Below, piece by piece: positions 34,511 through 42,286 of a stretch of 64,000 bases of DNA. A program made the position numbers and the translations under genes. Source of the stretch: Acidobacteriota bacterium (lineage in GTDB: Bacteria; Acidobacteriota; Thermoanaerobaculia; Gp7-AA8); assembly GCA_003223645.1 (NCBI GenBank), contig QHVT01000015.1:62001-126000 (forward strand). Reading direction: 5' to 3'. The number at the start of each line of letters is the position of its first letter. The stretch's first letter is position 1. The notes below the pieces were generated by a model. That model worked only from the letters and a program-made list of their open reading frames with translations. It searched no databases and was not told the origin of the DNA.

Positions 34511-35290
34511 TCACCACCGCCCCGCCGTCCGCTCCTTGGACGGGAGGATCTCCAGGCACGTCGTCCACCAGCCGGTGAGGATCGTTTCGACGAATTGTTC
34601 CGGTAAGTTTTCCGCGCGCATCTCATTCGCCAGCAGTGCGTGATCGTAATGGACGGGAACGAACGTGACGTCGACAATGCGTTCGTTGACGTCGACGAGG
34701 GTGTACCAGACGTTGGCGCGGCCGTCATTGGCGGGGCGGCCGAGAACGCCTGCGTTGAGGACGTGGCGTCCCTCGCTCAACGACTTGTGCCAGTGCAGGC
34801 CGGTGTGCGTGCACACGATCACGTCGGCGTCATAGTCATTGCAGAGTTTTTCCAGGAATACATCGGGCGACGTGGAGCGCCAGAGAAATTCGTTAATAGT
34901 CCGCGGTGAGCCGTGGACGAGGAGAAACCGCAGGCCACCTGCAGTGAAGCGGATTTCGCGCGGGAGTGTGGCCATCCAGTCTTTGTACGCGTCGCGCGTA
35001 TTGGCAAACGTGTAGTCGTAGGAGATTTGGGCGTAATGATTGTCGCGCGGGTCGGTGTAGCCACAATGACAATCATCGGCGCGCGTCGAGAGCGATTCTT
35101 CGTAATTCCCCTGGATGCCGGGAATGCCGCGCACGATGAGGAGCTCGGGGACGCGATCGGGATGCGGACCGAACGCGCCGAGATCACCGAGGAAATAGGT
35201 TGCGTCGACGTTCCGCCGCGTGATGTCGTCAAGCGCGGCGGCGAGCGCGTGGTAATTGGAGTAAATGCCGCCGAGGAACGCGAGTCTCAC
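34511..35290 (-). CDS. Metallophosphoesterase-fold protein with altered metal site
   Basis: A 259-residue protein of the calcineurin-like (YfcE-type) fold. The canonical first motif DxHG is replaced by LGGIYSNYHALAAAL, lacking both the Asp and the His. GDLGAFGPHP is kept, but GNHD/E is GNYEESLST. LVHGSPRTINEF and CTHTGLHWHKSLSEGRHVLN near the C-terminus are conserved, and DDCHCGYTDPRDN is a subfamily signature. It may be a one-metal enzyme or a binding protein. It lies in a minus-strand cluster, 25 bp after the radical SAM gene stop and 18 bp before the PD40 gene. Confidence 0.8.
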   Translation of the reverse strand: MRLAFLGGIYSNYHALAAALDDITRRNVDATYFLGDLGAFGPHPDRVPELLIVRGIPGIQGNYEESLSTRADDCHCGYTDPRDNHYAQISYDYTFANTRDAYKDWMATLPREIRFTAGGLRFLLVHGSPRTINEFLWRSTSPDVFLEKLCNDYDADVIVCTHTGLHWHKSLSEGRHVLNAGVLGRPANDGRANVWYTLVDVNERIVDVTFVPVHYDHALLANEMRAENLPEQFVETILTGWWTTCLEILPSKERTAGRW

Positions 35291-35315
35291 AAGGATTTCT
35301 CGTAGATGCTACCGT

Positions 35316-36311
35316 TCAGGTTCTGCACGTGACTCCGTCGACCCAGCAGGTGTGGCACGCGCCGTAACGAAGTTGGAATGGACGGAGTGTCTCGCCCAGT
35401 GTAGCGCCCATCCGCGCCTCCGGCTCCTCGATCAAAATCGGACAGACATACACGCCTTTGCTCGTCACCATGCGGCAGCTCGAGCATTGCAGCACCGACG
35501 CTTCTTCGTCGCTGAGCGACTCCGCGTTGAGGCGCTCCCACTCTTCGTACGCGCGCGTCCGATTCTCTTCCGCGCCGATGCGAAACAGCGACAGCACTTT
35601 GAGCCGCGGGCGGTCGAATCCGAATCCGCGGATGACGTCGAGGAATCGCGCGCGTCCTTCTTCACTCGCGACGCCTTCCGCCGCGGTCGTGACGGTGATG
35701 ACGGGATTGACGCCCGCGTCCGCGAGATTGCGCAGTCCGATCATCACGCGATCCCACACGCCTTTTCCGCGAATCGCGTCGTGCGACTCGGCATCGAATC
35801 CATCGAGACTCACGCGGATGTCGAGCGAGTACTCGCTCGCGTCGAACAGCTCGCGCAGTCTTCGACAAACATCCGGACGCAGCAGCATGCCGTTCGTCAG
35901 CACGGTCGCCGGTCCCTGCTTCAGCGTCGCTTCGAGAATGGCCAGCATGTCGCGATTCATGAACGGCTCGCCGCCGGTGAAGTAGTACTCCCGGACGCCG
36001 AGCCCGCGCGCGTCATCGAGCGATCGCTGCACGTCCGCGAGCGACATCATCTCGTGCGAGTGATTGCGCGGAGAGCAGGAGATGAAGCAATGCGTGCACT
36101 CGATGTTGCAGATCGTGCCGGCAACCTGAAACCAAAGCGTATCGAGCGCGCGGAGTTGAACATGCGGATGACGTTTGTTTCCCGTGCCCGTGCCCGCGCC
36201 CGCTCCCGCGCCCGGGGCGGGCGGGAACGCAGTCGCTTCGCTCGCCCCCACCCCGGGCGCGGGAGCGGGCGCGGGCACGGGCACGGGCACGGGATCAAGA
36301 TGAGAGGGCAT
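35316..36311 (-). CDS. Radical SAM protein with a palindrome-derived N-terminal insert
   Basis: A 331-residue radical SAM enzyme. Cluster motif TICNIECTHCFISCSP (CxxxCxxC); the glycine-rich motif is EYYFTGGEPFMNRDML, and TVLTNGMLLRP follows. C-terminal cysteines (QCSSCRMVTSKGVYVCPIL, YGACHTCWVDGVTC) suggest an auxiliary cluster. I chose the ATG at 36311. Residues about 5-45 are low-complexity (DPVPVPVPAPAPAPGVGASE, PPAPGAGAGAGTGTG), encoded by the palindrome at 36177-36299; the natural domain begins near VQLRALDTLWFQVAG. Its start overlaps the FAD oxidoreductase stop by 17 bp, so the genes are translationally coupled. Substrate unknown. Confidence 0.85.
   Translation of the reverse strand: MPSHLDPVPVPVPAPAPAPGVGASEATAFPPAPGAGAGAGTGTGNKRHPHVQLRALDTLWFQVAGTICNIECTHCFISCSPRNHSHEMMSLADVQRSLDDARGLGVREYYFTGGEPFMNRDMLAILEATLKQGPATVLTNGMLLRPDVCRRLRELFDASEYSLDIRVSLDGFDAESHDAIRGKGVWDRVMIGLRNLADAGVNPVITVTTAAEGVASEEGRARFLDVIRGFGFDRPRLKVLSLFRIGAEENRTRAYEEWERLNAESLSDEEASVLQCSSCRMVTSKGVYVCPILIEEPEARMGATLGETLRPFQLRYGACHTCWVDGVTCRT
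36177..36299. repeat. Iterated-word palindrome L in the radical SAM gene
   Basis: CCCGTGCCCGTGCCCGCGCC with more repeats of CCCGCGCC/CCCGCTCC forms one arm. The other repeats the complement GGCGCGGGAGCGGGCGCGGG. It is entirely inside coding sequence and gives alternating Pro-Val/Pro-Ala then Gly-Ala/Gly-Thr dipeptides. Confidence 0.9.
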
Positions 36312-37416
36312 CGAGCAAAATCTCCAATTGAGCAAGACCGGTTTGCAGCAGGAAGCTCCGCGAGCGTCCATACGCGCGCGATCCCACGAAGTAAAAATTC
36401 TCTTCGCCGCTTTGCAAATCGCGCGGCGAGACTTTCGGGACGCTGAGGCAGTCGGTGATGTTGGCGATCGCGCGGTAGAGACGCGCTCCGCCTTCGGTCA
36501 CCGGCGACACTTCGACGGCGAGCTCGGACAAGTACGAGTCGTCGGGACGATAGCCGGTGAACGCGGCGATGCAGTCGGCTTCGACGGTGCGTCCGCCGGA
36601 GAGTGTGATCGCGACGTGTCCGTTGTTGCGCGCGACGCTTTCGATCATCGCCCGGCGCTCCATCCGCAGAAACGGCGGCGGACTCGCCGCCAGTGCATTC
36701 GCGCGCTCGACGATGGACGCGCGCTCGGGCAGCGGATCGTTCGTCACTTCATCGCATGGGCGGAGATTCGGCGTGCGGATCGCCCACGTGACTTGCACAC
36801 CGTCGACGCGCTCGAGCCAGACGATCGCGTTCGCGGCGGAGTGGCCGTCGCCGACCACCAGCACGCGCTTTCCGCGCAGGTCGTGCGACATCAAGTCGCC
36901 AAGCGTGCGGATCGCGGCGCCGCCGAGGCGCGACTCGCCGCGTGCGGGAAGTCCGCCGGCGCCGATCGCGCGCGGCACGACGAGACCGCCGCTCGCATCG
37001 AGCACGATCTCCGCTTCGAACACTTCGTCGTTGTCGCAGACGACGCGAAACGGACGCTCGGCGCGGAGCGGATGTCCCGCGTAGTCGGCGCGCGTGAGTC
37101 CGCGTCGTCCGACTGCAATGACGTTGTGGTGCGCGCGCACGTGCGCGTGTTCCGCGAGCGGCGCGAGGACGAGATCCGCGAGCTCCGGACCGGTGAGCAA
37201 CGCATCGGGATCCGGCATCGCGTCGCCGAGAAGCTCGCGCATGCGCGCGGAGACATTCATGTGCAGCGGCGAGAAGAAGCGCGTCGCGCCCCACGTGCGG
37301 AGCGATGATCCCGCTTCGTCGCGCTCCAGCACGACGACATCGAGACCGCGATCGAGCGCGCCGATCGCGGCCGCGATACCCATCGGCCCCGCGCCGATGA
37401 CGATGACGCGGCGCAT
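36295..37416 (-). CDS. FAD-dependent NAD(P)-binding oxidoreductase
   Basis: A 373-residue flavoprotein with two dinucleotide-binding motifs: VIVIGAGPMGIAAAIGALDR at the N-terminus for FAD, and VLVVGDGHSAANAIVWLERV in the middle for NAD(P)H. LERDEAGSSLRTWGATRFFS follows strand 2, and CIAAFTGYRPDDSYLSELAV is the typical thioredoxin-reductase/monooxygenase-like end region. It may oxidise or hydroxylate a small molecule. It starts in TGATG overlap with the CMD-domain gene stop and overlaps the radical SAM gene start, so the three form one translationally coupled operon. Confidence 0.85.
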   Translation of the reverse strand: MRRVIVIGAGPMGIAAAIGALDRGLDVVVLERDEAGSSLRTWGATRFFSPLHMNVSARMRELLGDAMPDPDALLTGPELADLVLAPLAEHAHVRAHHNVIAVGRRGLTRADYAGHPLRAERPFRVVCDNDEVFEAEIVLDASGGLVVPRAIGAGGLPARGESRLGGAAIRTLGDLMSHDLRGKRVLVVGDGHSAANAIVWLERVDGVQVTWAIRTPNLRPCDEVTNDPLPERASIVERANALAASPPPFLRMERRAMIESVARNNGHVAITLSGGRTVEADCIAAFTGYRPDDSYLSELAVEVSPVTEGGARLYRAIANITDCLSVPKVSPRDLQSGEENFYFVGSRAYGRSRSFLLQTGLAQLEILLDALSS

Positions 37417-37748
37417 CAGACCTCGCGGCGCGCGAGCGCGTTGCACGACTGCGCCCAGTGCGCGATCGTGCCGCCGCCGCGGATCACCGCCGCGACGCCG
37501 ACCGCCTCGGCCATTTCCTCGGGGCTGATGCCGGCATCGCTGCACGCGGACGAATACGAGTCGATGCAGTACGGCTCCTGGATCGCGTACGCGACGGCGA
37601 GCGCGATCAGTTTCTTCGTCCGCTCATCGAGCGCGCCTTTGCCCATCACCTGCTGATACCAGCTGAGAAAGCCGTCCCAGCCCTTCGGATTGGATTTCGA
37701 AATCTCGCCGAAGCGCGCGAGGTCCTCGGACATGTAGTAGCTCGGCAT
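37416..37748 (-). CDS. Carboxymuconolactone decarboxylase/AhpD-like protein
   Basis: A 110-residue CMD-domain protein. It reads MPSYYMSEDLARFGEISKSN, KGWDGFLSWYQQVMGKGALD, then ALAVAYAIQEPYCIDSYSSA with the conserved region (only one cysteine of the usual CxxC, YCIDSY, followed by the ACS Cys), and ends IRGGGTIAHWAQSCNALA. It resembles the AhpD-like peroxidase proteins encoded in arsenosugar gene clusters. I chose the ATG at 37748 because GGAGGAGG lies 5 nt upstream. The stop overlaps the FAD gene start. The upstream gap holds palindrome A2. Confidence 0.85.
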   Translation of the reverse strand: MPSYYMSEDLARFGEISKSNPKGWDGFLSWYQQVMGKGALDERTKKLIALAVAYAIQEPYCIDSYSSACSDAGISPEEMAEAVGVAAVIRGGGTIAHWAQSCNALARREV

Positions 37749-37770
37749 GTGTTCCTCCTCCGTCGTGCCT

Positions 37771-37841
37771 GTGGAGCGGCGGCCGCCCTCGGCCGCCGAA
37801 TTTGCGCGACAAACCGGCGGCCGAAGCGGCCGCCGCTCCAC
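37771..37841. repeat. Palindromic repeat family A, copy 2
   Basis: Arms GTGGAGCGGCGGCCGCCCTC/...GCGGCCGCCGCTCCAC of about 26 bp with a few mismatches. The last base touches the stop codon of the DUF2064 gene. Confidence 0.9.
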
Positions 37842-38494
37842 TAGGCGGGAGGAGGGCGTGACGCGAGTGGGAGCGGTGTACGCGACTGCGCGACAACACG
37901 CGAGTGATGTTTCGCAGGCCGGAGTGCGGGAAGAAGTCCCCGCCAGGCGCGATCGGTGCGCGCGATGGCGATGGCGGATTCGTCGTCGAGGTCGATCGAC
38001 CCGCGCACGACGGAAAACGAGGCGAACTGCTCGCGCAGATCGCGGCGGCGCAATTCGAGTTGCGCGAGGAGCTCCGCCTCCGGCTGCACGAGGCCGATGA
38101 AGTTGATGCCGCCGTCGCGCGATGGCGAGATGACGGGCGTGCCCGCGGCGAGTTTGGCGAAGGCTTCGCCGAGGTCGTGCGGTGGGGCGTCGATGGCGGC
38201 GAGGAGGACGGCGTCGAAGCCGCGCGCGAACGCTTCATTCGTCACGCTCGCGACGCGCTCGCCGAACGTCGTGCCGCGCTGCTCGATCCACTCGCGCTCG
38301 ATCTCCGGCGCGATCGACGCGAGCGCCTCGCGATCCTCTGCCGCACACGCGATGACCGGCTTCGCCTCGAATCGCCGCGCGGCGTCGAGCCACGACGCGA
38401 CCAGCGCGCGGAACAGCGGCGCAGCGAAGCGCATCCGCTTCGCCGATGCCTCCCGCTCGGGGCTGCGCGCGAACAACAGAATCGCCGGCCGCAT
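37841..38494 (-). CDS. DUF2064 nucleotidyl/glycosyltransferase-like protein
   Basis: A 217-residue protein of the DUF2064 (TIGR04282-like) group. It starts MRPAILLFARSPEREASAKR, followed by PVIACAAEDREALASIAPEI. GFDAVLLAAIDAPPHDLGEA is the family's DxP/D-rich motif and ISPSRDGGINFIGLV the following signature. The family is related to cofC/GT-A sugar-nucleotide transferases and occurs in arsenosugar-type clusters. The C-terminal TPLPLASRPPPA is probably shaped by the adjoining palindrome A2. It heads the cluster DUF2064, CMD, FAD, radical SAM. The divergent small membrane gene starts 34 bp away. Confidence 0.8.
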   Translation of the reverse strand: MRPAILLFARSPEREASAKRMRFAAPLFRALVASWLDAARRFEAKPVIACAAEDREALASIAPEIEREWIEQRGTTFGERVASVTNEAFARGFDAVLLAAIDAPPHDLGEAFAKLAAGTPVISPSRDGGINFIGLVQPEAELLAQLELRRRDLREQFASFSVVRGSIDLDDESAIAIARTDRAWRGLLPALRPAKHHSRVVAQSRTPLPLASRPPPA

Positions 38495-38528
38495 GGCCGA
38501 CAGTGTACGCGCGTATACTCGATGCGCC

Positions 38529-38768
38529 GTGTCGCAGTTCCGCAAACGCACCGCCCTGTTGTGCCTCGGCGTCTTCGCCGTCGCGGCGATCGCGTGCTTG
38601 CTCGTCGCGATGCCGGCGATGCTCGTCGTGCTCAACGTCGCGATCGTCGCGATCACCGTTTGCGTCGTTCGCACGCGCGTCGAGTCACAAAACACGCAGC
38701 CCGCGCTGATCGCGCTGCGCGCCTCGCATCACCTCCCCCGCGCCTCGATTCTCCCGCCCGTCCGCTGA
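38529..38768 (+). CDS. Small membrane protein of unknown function
   Basis: A 79-residue protein from a GTG at 38529. It has a basic start (SQFRKRTALLCLG) and two hydrophobic segments, LLCLGVFAVAAIACLLVAMP and MLVVLNVAIVAITVCVV, then a hydrophilic tail (RTRVESQNTQPALIALRASH). The frame stays open upstream to 37956, but that part is antisense to the DUF2064 gene. No recognised family. The short distance to the divergent DUF2064 gene suggests a shared promoter region. Confidence 0.5.
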   Translation: MSQFRKRTALLCLGVFAVAAIACLLVAMPAMLVVLNVAIVAITVCVVRTRVESQNTQPALIALRASHHLPRASILPPVR

Positions 38769-38805
38769 TCGCTCACATTCGCGATTTTGCGTGACGGAGG
38801 GAGCC

Positions 38806-38979
38806 ATGTCCCTGAGAAAGAAACTCGGAAAACTGCTGCTGTGCGTGTTCCTCGAAGCCGCCGCGTTGTCGGGCGCGCGCATGACGCCCGAAGAGATCGA
38901 GAAGCTGATGCAGATGAGCGACACGCAGGTGATGTTCGTCGTGAAGAAGGACGACAAAGATCCCCACGATGATCCTTAG
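38806..38979 (+). CDS. Small hypothetical protein
   Basis: A 57-residue protein. Good ribosome-binding site GGAGG 7 nt before the ATG at 38806. The sequence MSLRKKLGKLLLCVFLEAAA gives a hydrophobic, possibly membrane-associated start, followed by ARMTPEEIEKLMQMSDTQVM and a charged end VKKDDKDPHDDP. I do not recognise it. It overlaps the convergent pyruvate-oxidase-like gene by 4 bp. Confidence 0.55.
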   Translation: MSLRKKLGKLLLCVFLEAAALSGARMTPEEIEKLMQMSDTQVMFVVKKDDKDPHDDP

Positions 38980-40724
38980 ACCATCTCCTTCACCTTGTCC
39001 TCGAGCACCGTCTTCAGAATCTTCCCGCGCGCCGGCTCCCCCTTCGCCAGCGCCTCGGCGAGATGGAGCGCCTGCTCCGGCTTGATCTTCGGCGGCATCG
39101 GCGGCTCGTACGGATCGACGACGGCTTCGACGACGACCGGTCCTTTCGCCGCGAGCGCCTGATCGATCACGCGTCCGCAGTCGGCGGGATCTTCGACCCG
39201 GATGCCGGCGGCGCCGCACGCGCGCGCGACAGCGGGGAAGTCGATCGGCTGCAGCTCGCATCCATATTCGGGATTGCCGAGGAACACCATCTGCTCCCAC
39301 TTGATCATGCCGAGCGTGTGATTGGAGAGGACGAAGACTTTGATCGGCAGCTGATACTTGACCGCGGTCGCGAGCTCGCCGATGAGCATCGTGAGTCCGC
39401 CGTCGCCGATGAACGCGACGGACTGCCGTTCGGGATACGCGAGCTGCGCGGCGATCGCGTACGGCAGTCCGCACGCCATCGTCGCGAGGTTGCCGGAGAG
39501 CGAGAACATCTGCCCTCGGCGCGCGCGGATATGGCGCGCGAACCAGGTCGTGATCGTGCCGGAGTCGCACGACACGATCGCATCGCGCGACAGGCGCTTC
39601 GACAACTCGTCCGCGAATCGCTGCGGCTTCATCGGCTTGTCGTCGCGCGCCGTCTGCGTGTCCATCTGCTCCCACCACTGGCGCATCGCCTGCTGCGCTT
39701 TCTCGAGAAACGCGCGATCCGTTTTGCGCTGCAGCAGCGGGATGAGTTTCTGCAGCGTGTGTTTCGCGTCGCCGGCGAGCGCGGCATCGACGGGATAGCG
39801 CAGCGCGATGCGCACCGGATCGTCGTCGATCTGCACCGCCCTCGCCTGCCCCGGCTTCGGCAGAAACTCGATGTACGGAAACGAAGTGCCGACGAGCAGC
39901 AGCGTGTCGCACGACTCGATCGCCTCGGTCGACGCGCGCGTGCCGAGGAGACCGATGCCGCCGGTGGTGTACGGACTGTCGTCCGGAATGACGCCCTTGC
40001 CGAGCAGCGGCTTGATGACCGGCGCGCCGAGGAGCTCGGCGATCTGCTCGACCTCGTCTCCCGCGCCGAGCGCGCCGCGGCCGGCGAGGATCGCGATCTT
40101 TTCTCCCGCGTTCAACACGCTCGCCGCGTGCTTCAGATCGTCGTCGCACGGAACGCGCGCGCCGCACGCGCGCACCTCGGACGTGTGCTCCGGGACGTTG
40201 CGCTTCGAATGCTTGTCCGCTTTCTCATCCTGCAGGTCGACGGGAAAATTGATGTGCGTGACGGTGCGATGCGCGAGTGCGATGCGGCACGCGAGGTTGG
40301 CGACGTTCTCCACGTGCGACGCGCTCATCACGCGCACGCTGTAGCGCGCGACGTTGTCGAACAGCTTGTCGAGATCGACGTCCTGCTGCGCGAACGTCCC
40401 GATGAGGTCGTGATAGTGATGTCCCGTGATCGCGAGCACCGGCTGTCCATCGAGCTTCGCGTCGTAAAGACCATTCAATAGATGAATGCCGCCGGGCCCG
40501 GACGTCGCGACGCAGACGCCGAGGCGCCCCGTGTATTTCGCCCACGCACACGCCATGAACGCGGCGGACTCTTCATGACGCACCTGGATGAAGCGAATCT
40601 TCTCCGCGCGCGTGCGCAACGCCTCCATGATCCCGTTGATCCCGTCGCCGGGAAGACCGAAGACCGTGTCCACGCCCCAATCGATGAGAGTGTCAATGAG
40701 GATTTCCGCGCCGGTGTGTGACAT
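38976..40724 (-). CDS. Thiamine-diphosphate enzyme, pyruvate oxidase/acetolactate-synthase-like
   Basis: A 582-residue TPP enzyme. The N-terminal Pyr domain carries the catalytic glutamate E51 (VRHEESAAFMACAWAKYTGR). The central domain follows (EKIAILAGRGALGAGDEVEQ). The C-terminal PP domain has the cofactor motif VAFIGDGGLTMLIGELATAV, ending at VLSN. The arrangement fits pyruvate oxidase/pyruvate dehydrogenase (quinone) or related enzymes such as indolepyruvate or benzaldehyde lyases. The end (EDKVKEMV) may associate with membranes, but this is weak. Exact substrate uncertain. It is monocistronic, divergent from the ribbon-helix-helix gene. Confidence 0.88.
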   Translation of the reverse strand: MSHTGAEILIDTLIDWGVDTVFGLPGDGINGIMEALRTRAEKIRFIQVRHEESAAFMACAWAKYTGRLGVCVATSGPGGIHLLNGLYDAKLDGQPVLAITGHHYHDLIGTFAQQDVDLDKLFDNVARYSVRVMSASHVENVANLACRIALAHRTVTHINFPVDLQDEKADKHSKRNVPEHTSEVRACGARVPCDDDLKHAASVLNAGEKIAILAGRGALGAGDEVEQIAELLGAPVIKPLLGKGVIPDDSPYTTGGIGLLGTRASTEAIESCDTLLLVGTSFPYIEFLPKPGQARAVQIDDDPVRIALRYPVDAALAGDAKHTLQKLIPLLQRKTDRAFLEKAQQAMRQWWEQMDTQTARDDKPMKPQRFADELSKRLSRDAIVSCDSGTITTWFARHIRARRGQMFSLSGNLATMACGLPYAIAAQLAYPERQSVAFIGDGGLTMLIGELATAVKYQLPIKVFVLSNHTLGMIKWEQMVFLGNPEYGCELQPIDFPAVARACGAAGIRVEDPADCGRVIDQALAAKGPVVVEAVVDPYEPPMPPKIKPEQALHLAEALAKGEPARGKILKTVLEDKVKEMV

Positions 40725-40796
40725 GGCGATTCACAGTGCACGTGCCATGCGCGATGAACAGCGGCACGTAGACGTCATGACGTTATGATGTCGAGC

Positions 40797-41048
40797 ATGT
40801 CGACTCCGAAGCGATCTACGATCTACTTCGACCCGGACATTCACCGAGCTCTACGACTGAAAGCGGCTGCCACCGATCGAACGATTTCGGACGTGGTGAA
40901 CGATGCCATTCGGCAGACACTCTCCGAGGATGCGGCGGACCTGGAAACCTTCGAGAAACGACGCCGCGAGCCCGCGCTTGATTTCGACGAGGTGGTACTG
41001 AGTACTTCGGTCGCTAAGTTCGACGACACAGAAGTTCCGTCATCCTGA
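40797..41048 (+). CDS. Orphan ribbon-helix-helix antitoxin-like protein, palindrome-derived tail
   Basis: An 83-residue protein from the ATG at 40797 (ATGs at 40785 and 40788 are alternatives). The N-terminal RHH is PKRSTIYFDPDIHRALRLKA followed by DRTISDVVNDAIRQTL, as in CopG/ParD antitoxins. Residues after FDEVVL (STSVAKFDDTEVPSS) are encoded by palindrome D4, whose CCTGA gives the stop. No toxin gene follows; instead there are 270 bp of nested palindromes. The toxin has been lost or separated. Binding DNA at its own promoter (palindromic GACGTCATGACGTTATGATG at about 40771) is plausible. Confidence 0.7.
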   Translation: MSTPKRSTIYFDPDIHRALRLKAAATDRTISDVVNDAIRQTLSEDAADLETFEKRRREPALDFDEVVLSTSVAKFDDTEVPSS

Positions 41049-41319
41049 GCGGAGGCACTGCGCGATGCGCATTTGTCGAGCAAAATGACAGCCCCTCACC
41101 CGGCGCTTCGCGCCACCCTCTCCCCGCATGCGGGGCGAGGGGCAACATGTACGAGCATCGAGATTTGTTGCCCTTCTCCCCGCATGCGGGGAGAAGGTGC
41201 CCGAAGGGCGGATGAGGGGCGGTCATTAGAAGCGCAGCGAAGGATCTCAGGCTACGTATTTTGAGATCCTTCGCTGCGCTCAGGATGACGGTGCGAATTT
41301 AGCGAATGAAGTGCTAAGG
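41001..41319. repeat. Nested palindrome: family G inside family D
   Basis: The outer D arms are at about 41001-41062 (AGTACTTCGGTCGCTAAGTT...CATCCTGAGC) and 41238-41319 (AGGATCTCAGGC...GAATGAAGTGCT). Between them lie two G-type parts, CCCCTCACCCGGCGCTTCGC and TTCTCCCCGCATGCGGGGAG, ending GGCGGATGAGGGGC. No gene is present in about 320 bp. Confidence 0.85.
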
Positions 41320-41367
41320 CTAAATTGGTGATCGCAAAGAGATCTACCGGAGGGGCGGCGGCTGACA

Positions 41368-42198
41368 GTGGACAACATCTATCGCGGCTGGCGCCGCCCC
41401 GGCCCCCTCCCGCCCGGCGGCGTGGACGTCGAGCCGGGCGAGTCGCTCGATGTCATCTCCGGGAGCTATCGCATTTTTCAGTACGAGCGCGGGCATCGGT
41501 ACTCGACGGATGACGTGCTCACCGCCTGGTACGGCAGTACATACGCTCCCAGAGTCGCGCGCGCTGCCGACCTCGGCTCGGGCATCGGTTCAGTCGCGCT
41601 GATCTGCGCGTGGCGATTGCCGGGCGCGACGTTCTGCACGGTCGAGGCGCAGGACATTTCGATCCGGCTCGCGCGCAAGACGATTCGCTACAACGGACTC
41701 GAGTCGCGCTTCACGCTCTATCACGGCGATCTGCGCGATCCGTCGATCCTCGCGAACGAAGAGCCCTTCGATCTCGTCACCGGATCGCCGCCGTATTTTC
41801 CGTCCGGCACGGCAACCGAGCCCGGACATCCGCAGGCCGTGCCCGCGCGGATGGAAGTGCGCGGCGGCGTCGAAGACTACGCGCGTGCGGCCGCGCGCAT
41901 CCTCGCGCCCGGCGGATTGTTCGCGTTCGTATTCCCCGTCGTGCAGGACGCGCGCGCGTTGAATGCGATCGACGACGCGGGACTCACGCTCATCCGCCGC
42001 CGCGACATCATCTTCAAAGACGGCGAGCCGCCGCTGATCGCGGTCTTCGCGGCCTCGCGTCGGGAAGACATTCCCGTGCAATACCACCCGCTCATCGAGC
42101 CGCCGCTGACCATTCGTCATCGCGACCGCTCGACGGATCCGGAGTACTCCGCGATTCGCTTGAGCTTCGGCTTTCCCCCGGGAAACGTACCGCCGTGA
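41368..42198 (+). CDS. tRNA(1)(Val)-A37 N6-methyltransferase-like protein (TrmN6/YfiC type)
   Basis: A 276-residue class I methyltransferase. SAM motif I is AADLGSGIGSVALICAWRLP. The catalytic motif is FDLVTGSPPYFPSGTATEPG, an NPPY variant (SPPY) typical of adenine or tRNA methylases. RGGVEDYARAAARILAPGGL follows, as in TrmN6. The start is a GTG at 41368; a more upstream start is prevented by the palindrome. TrmN6 methylates A37 of tRNA(Val); a related RNA or protein substrate is possible. Its 3' end abuts palindrome C3. Confidence 0.82.
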   Translation: MDNIYRGWRRPGPLPPGGVDVEPGESLDVISGSYRIFQYERGHRYSTDDVLTAWYGSTYAPRVARAADLGSGIGSVALICAWRLPGATFCTVEAQDISIRLARKTIRYNGLESRFTLYHGDLRDPSILANEEPFDLVTGSPPYFPSGTATEPGHPQAVPARMEVRGGVEDYARAAARILAPGGLFAFVFPVVQDARALNAIDDAGLTLIRRRDIIFKDGEPPLIAVFAASRREDIPVQYHPLIEPPLTIRHRDRSTDPEYSAIRLSFGFPPGNVPP

Positions 42199-42200
42199 TG

Positions 42201-42263
42201 CCGAGAGGAGAGCGGGCATCCTGCCCGCCTCCCGGGGGCGGGCGGGACGCCCGCTCTCCTCGG
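42201..42263. repeat. Palindromic repeat family C, copy 3
   Basis: CCGAGAGGAGAGCGGGCATC pairs with GGACGCCCGCTCTCCTCGG around CTCCCGGGGGCG. It lies directly after the methyltransferase gene and 23 bp before the next gene. Confidence 0.9.
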
Positions 42264-42286
42264 AACACATGAGCTAGCATGCGCGG

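Noticed and set aside
37841-38695. Longer N-terminus for the DUF2064 gene.
   Set aside because: The family start MRPAILLFARSP is at 38494; the upstream segment is antisense to the small membrane protein gene.
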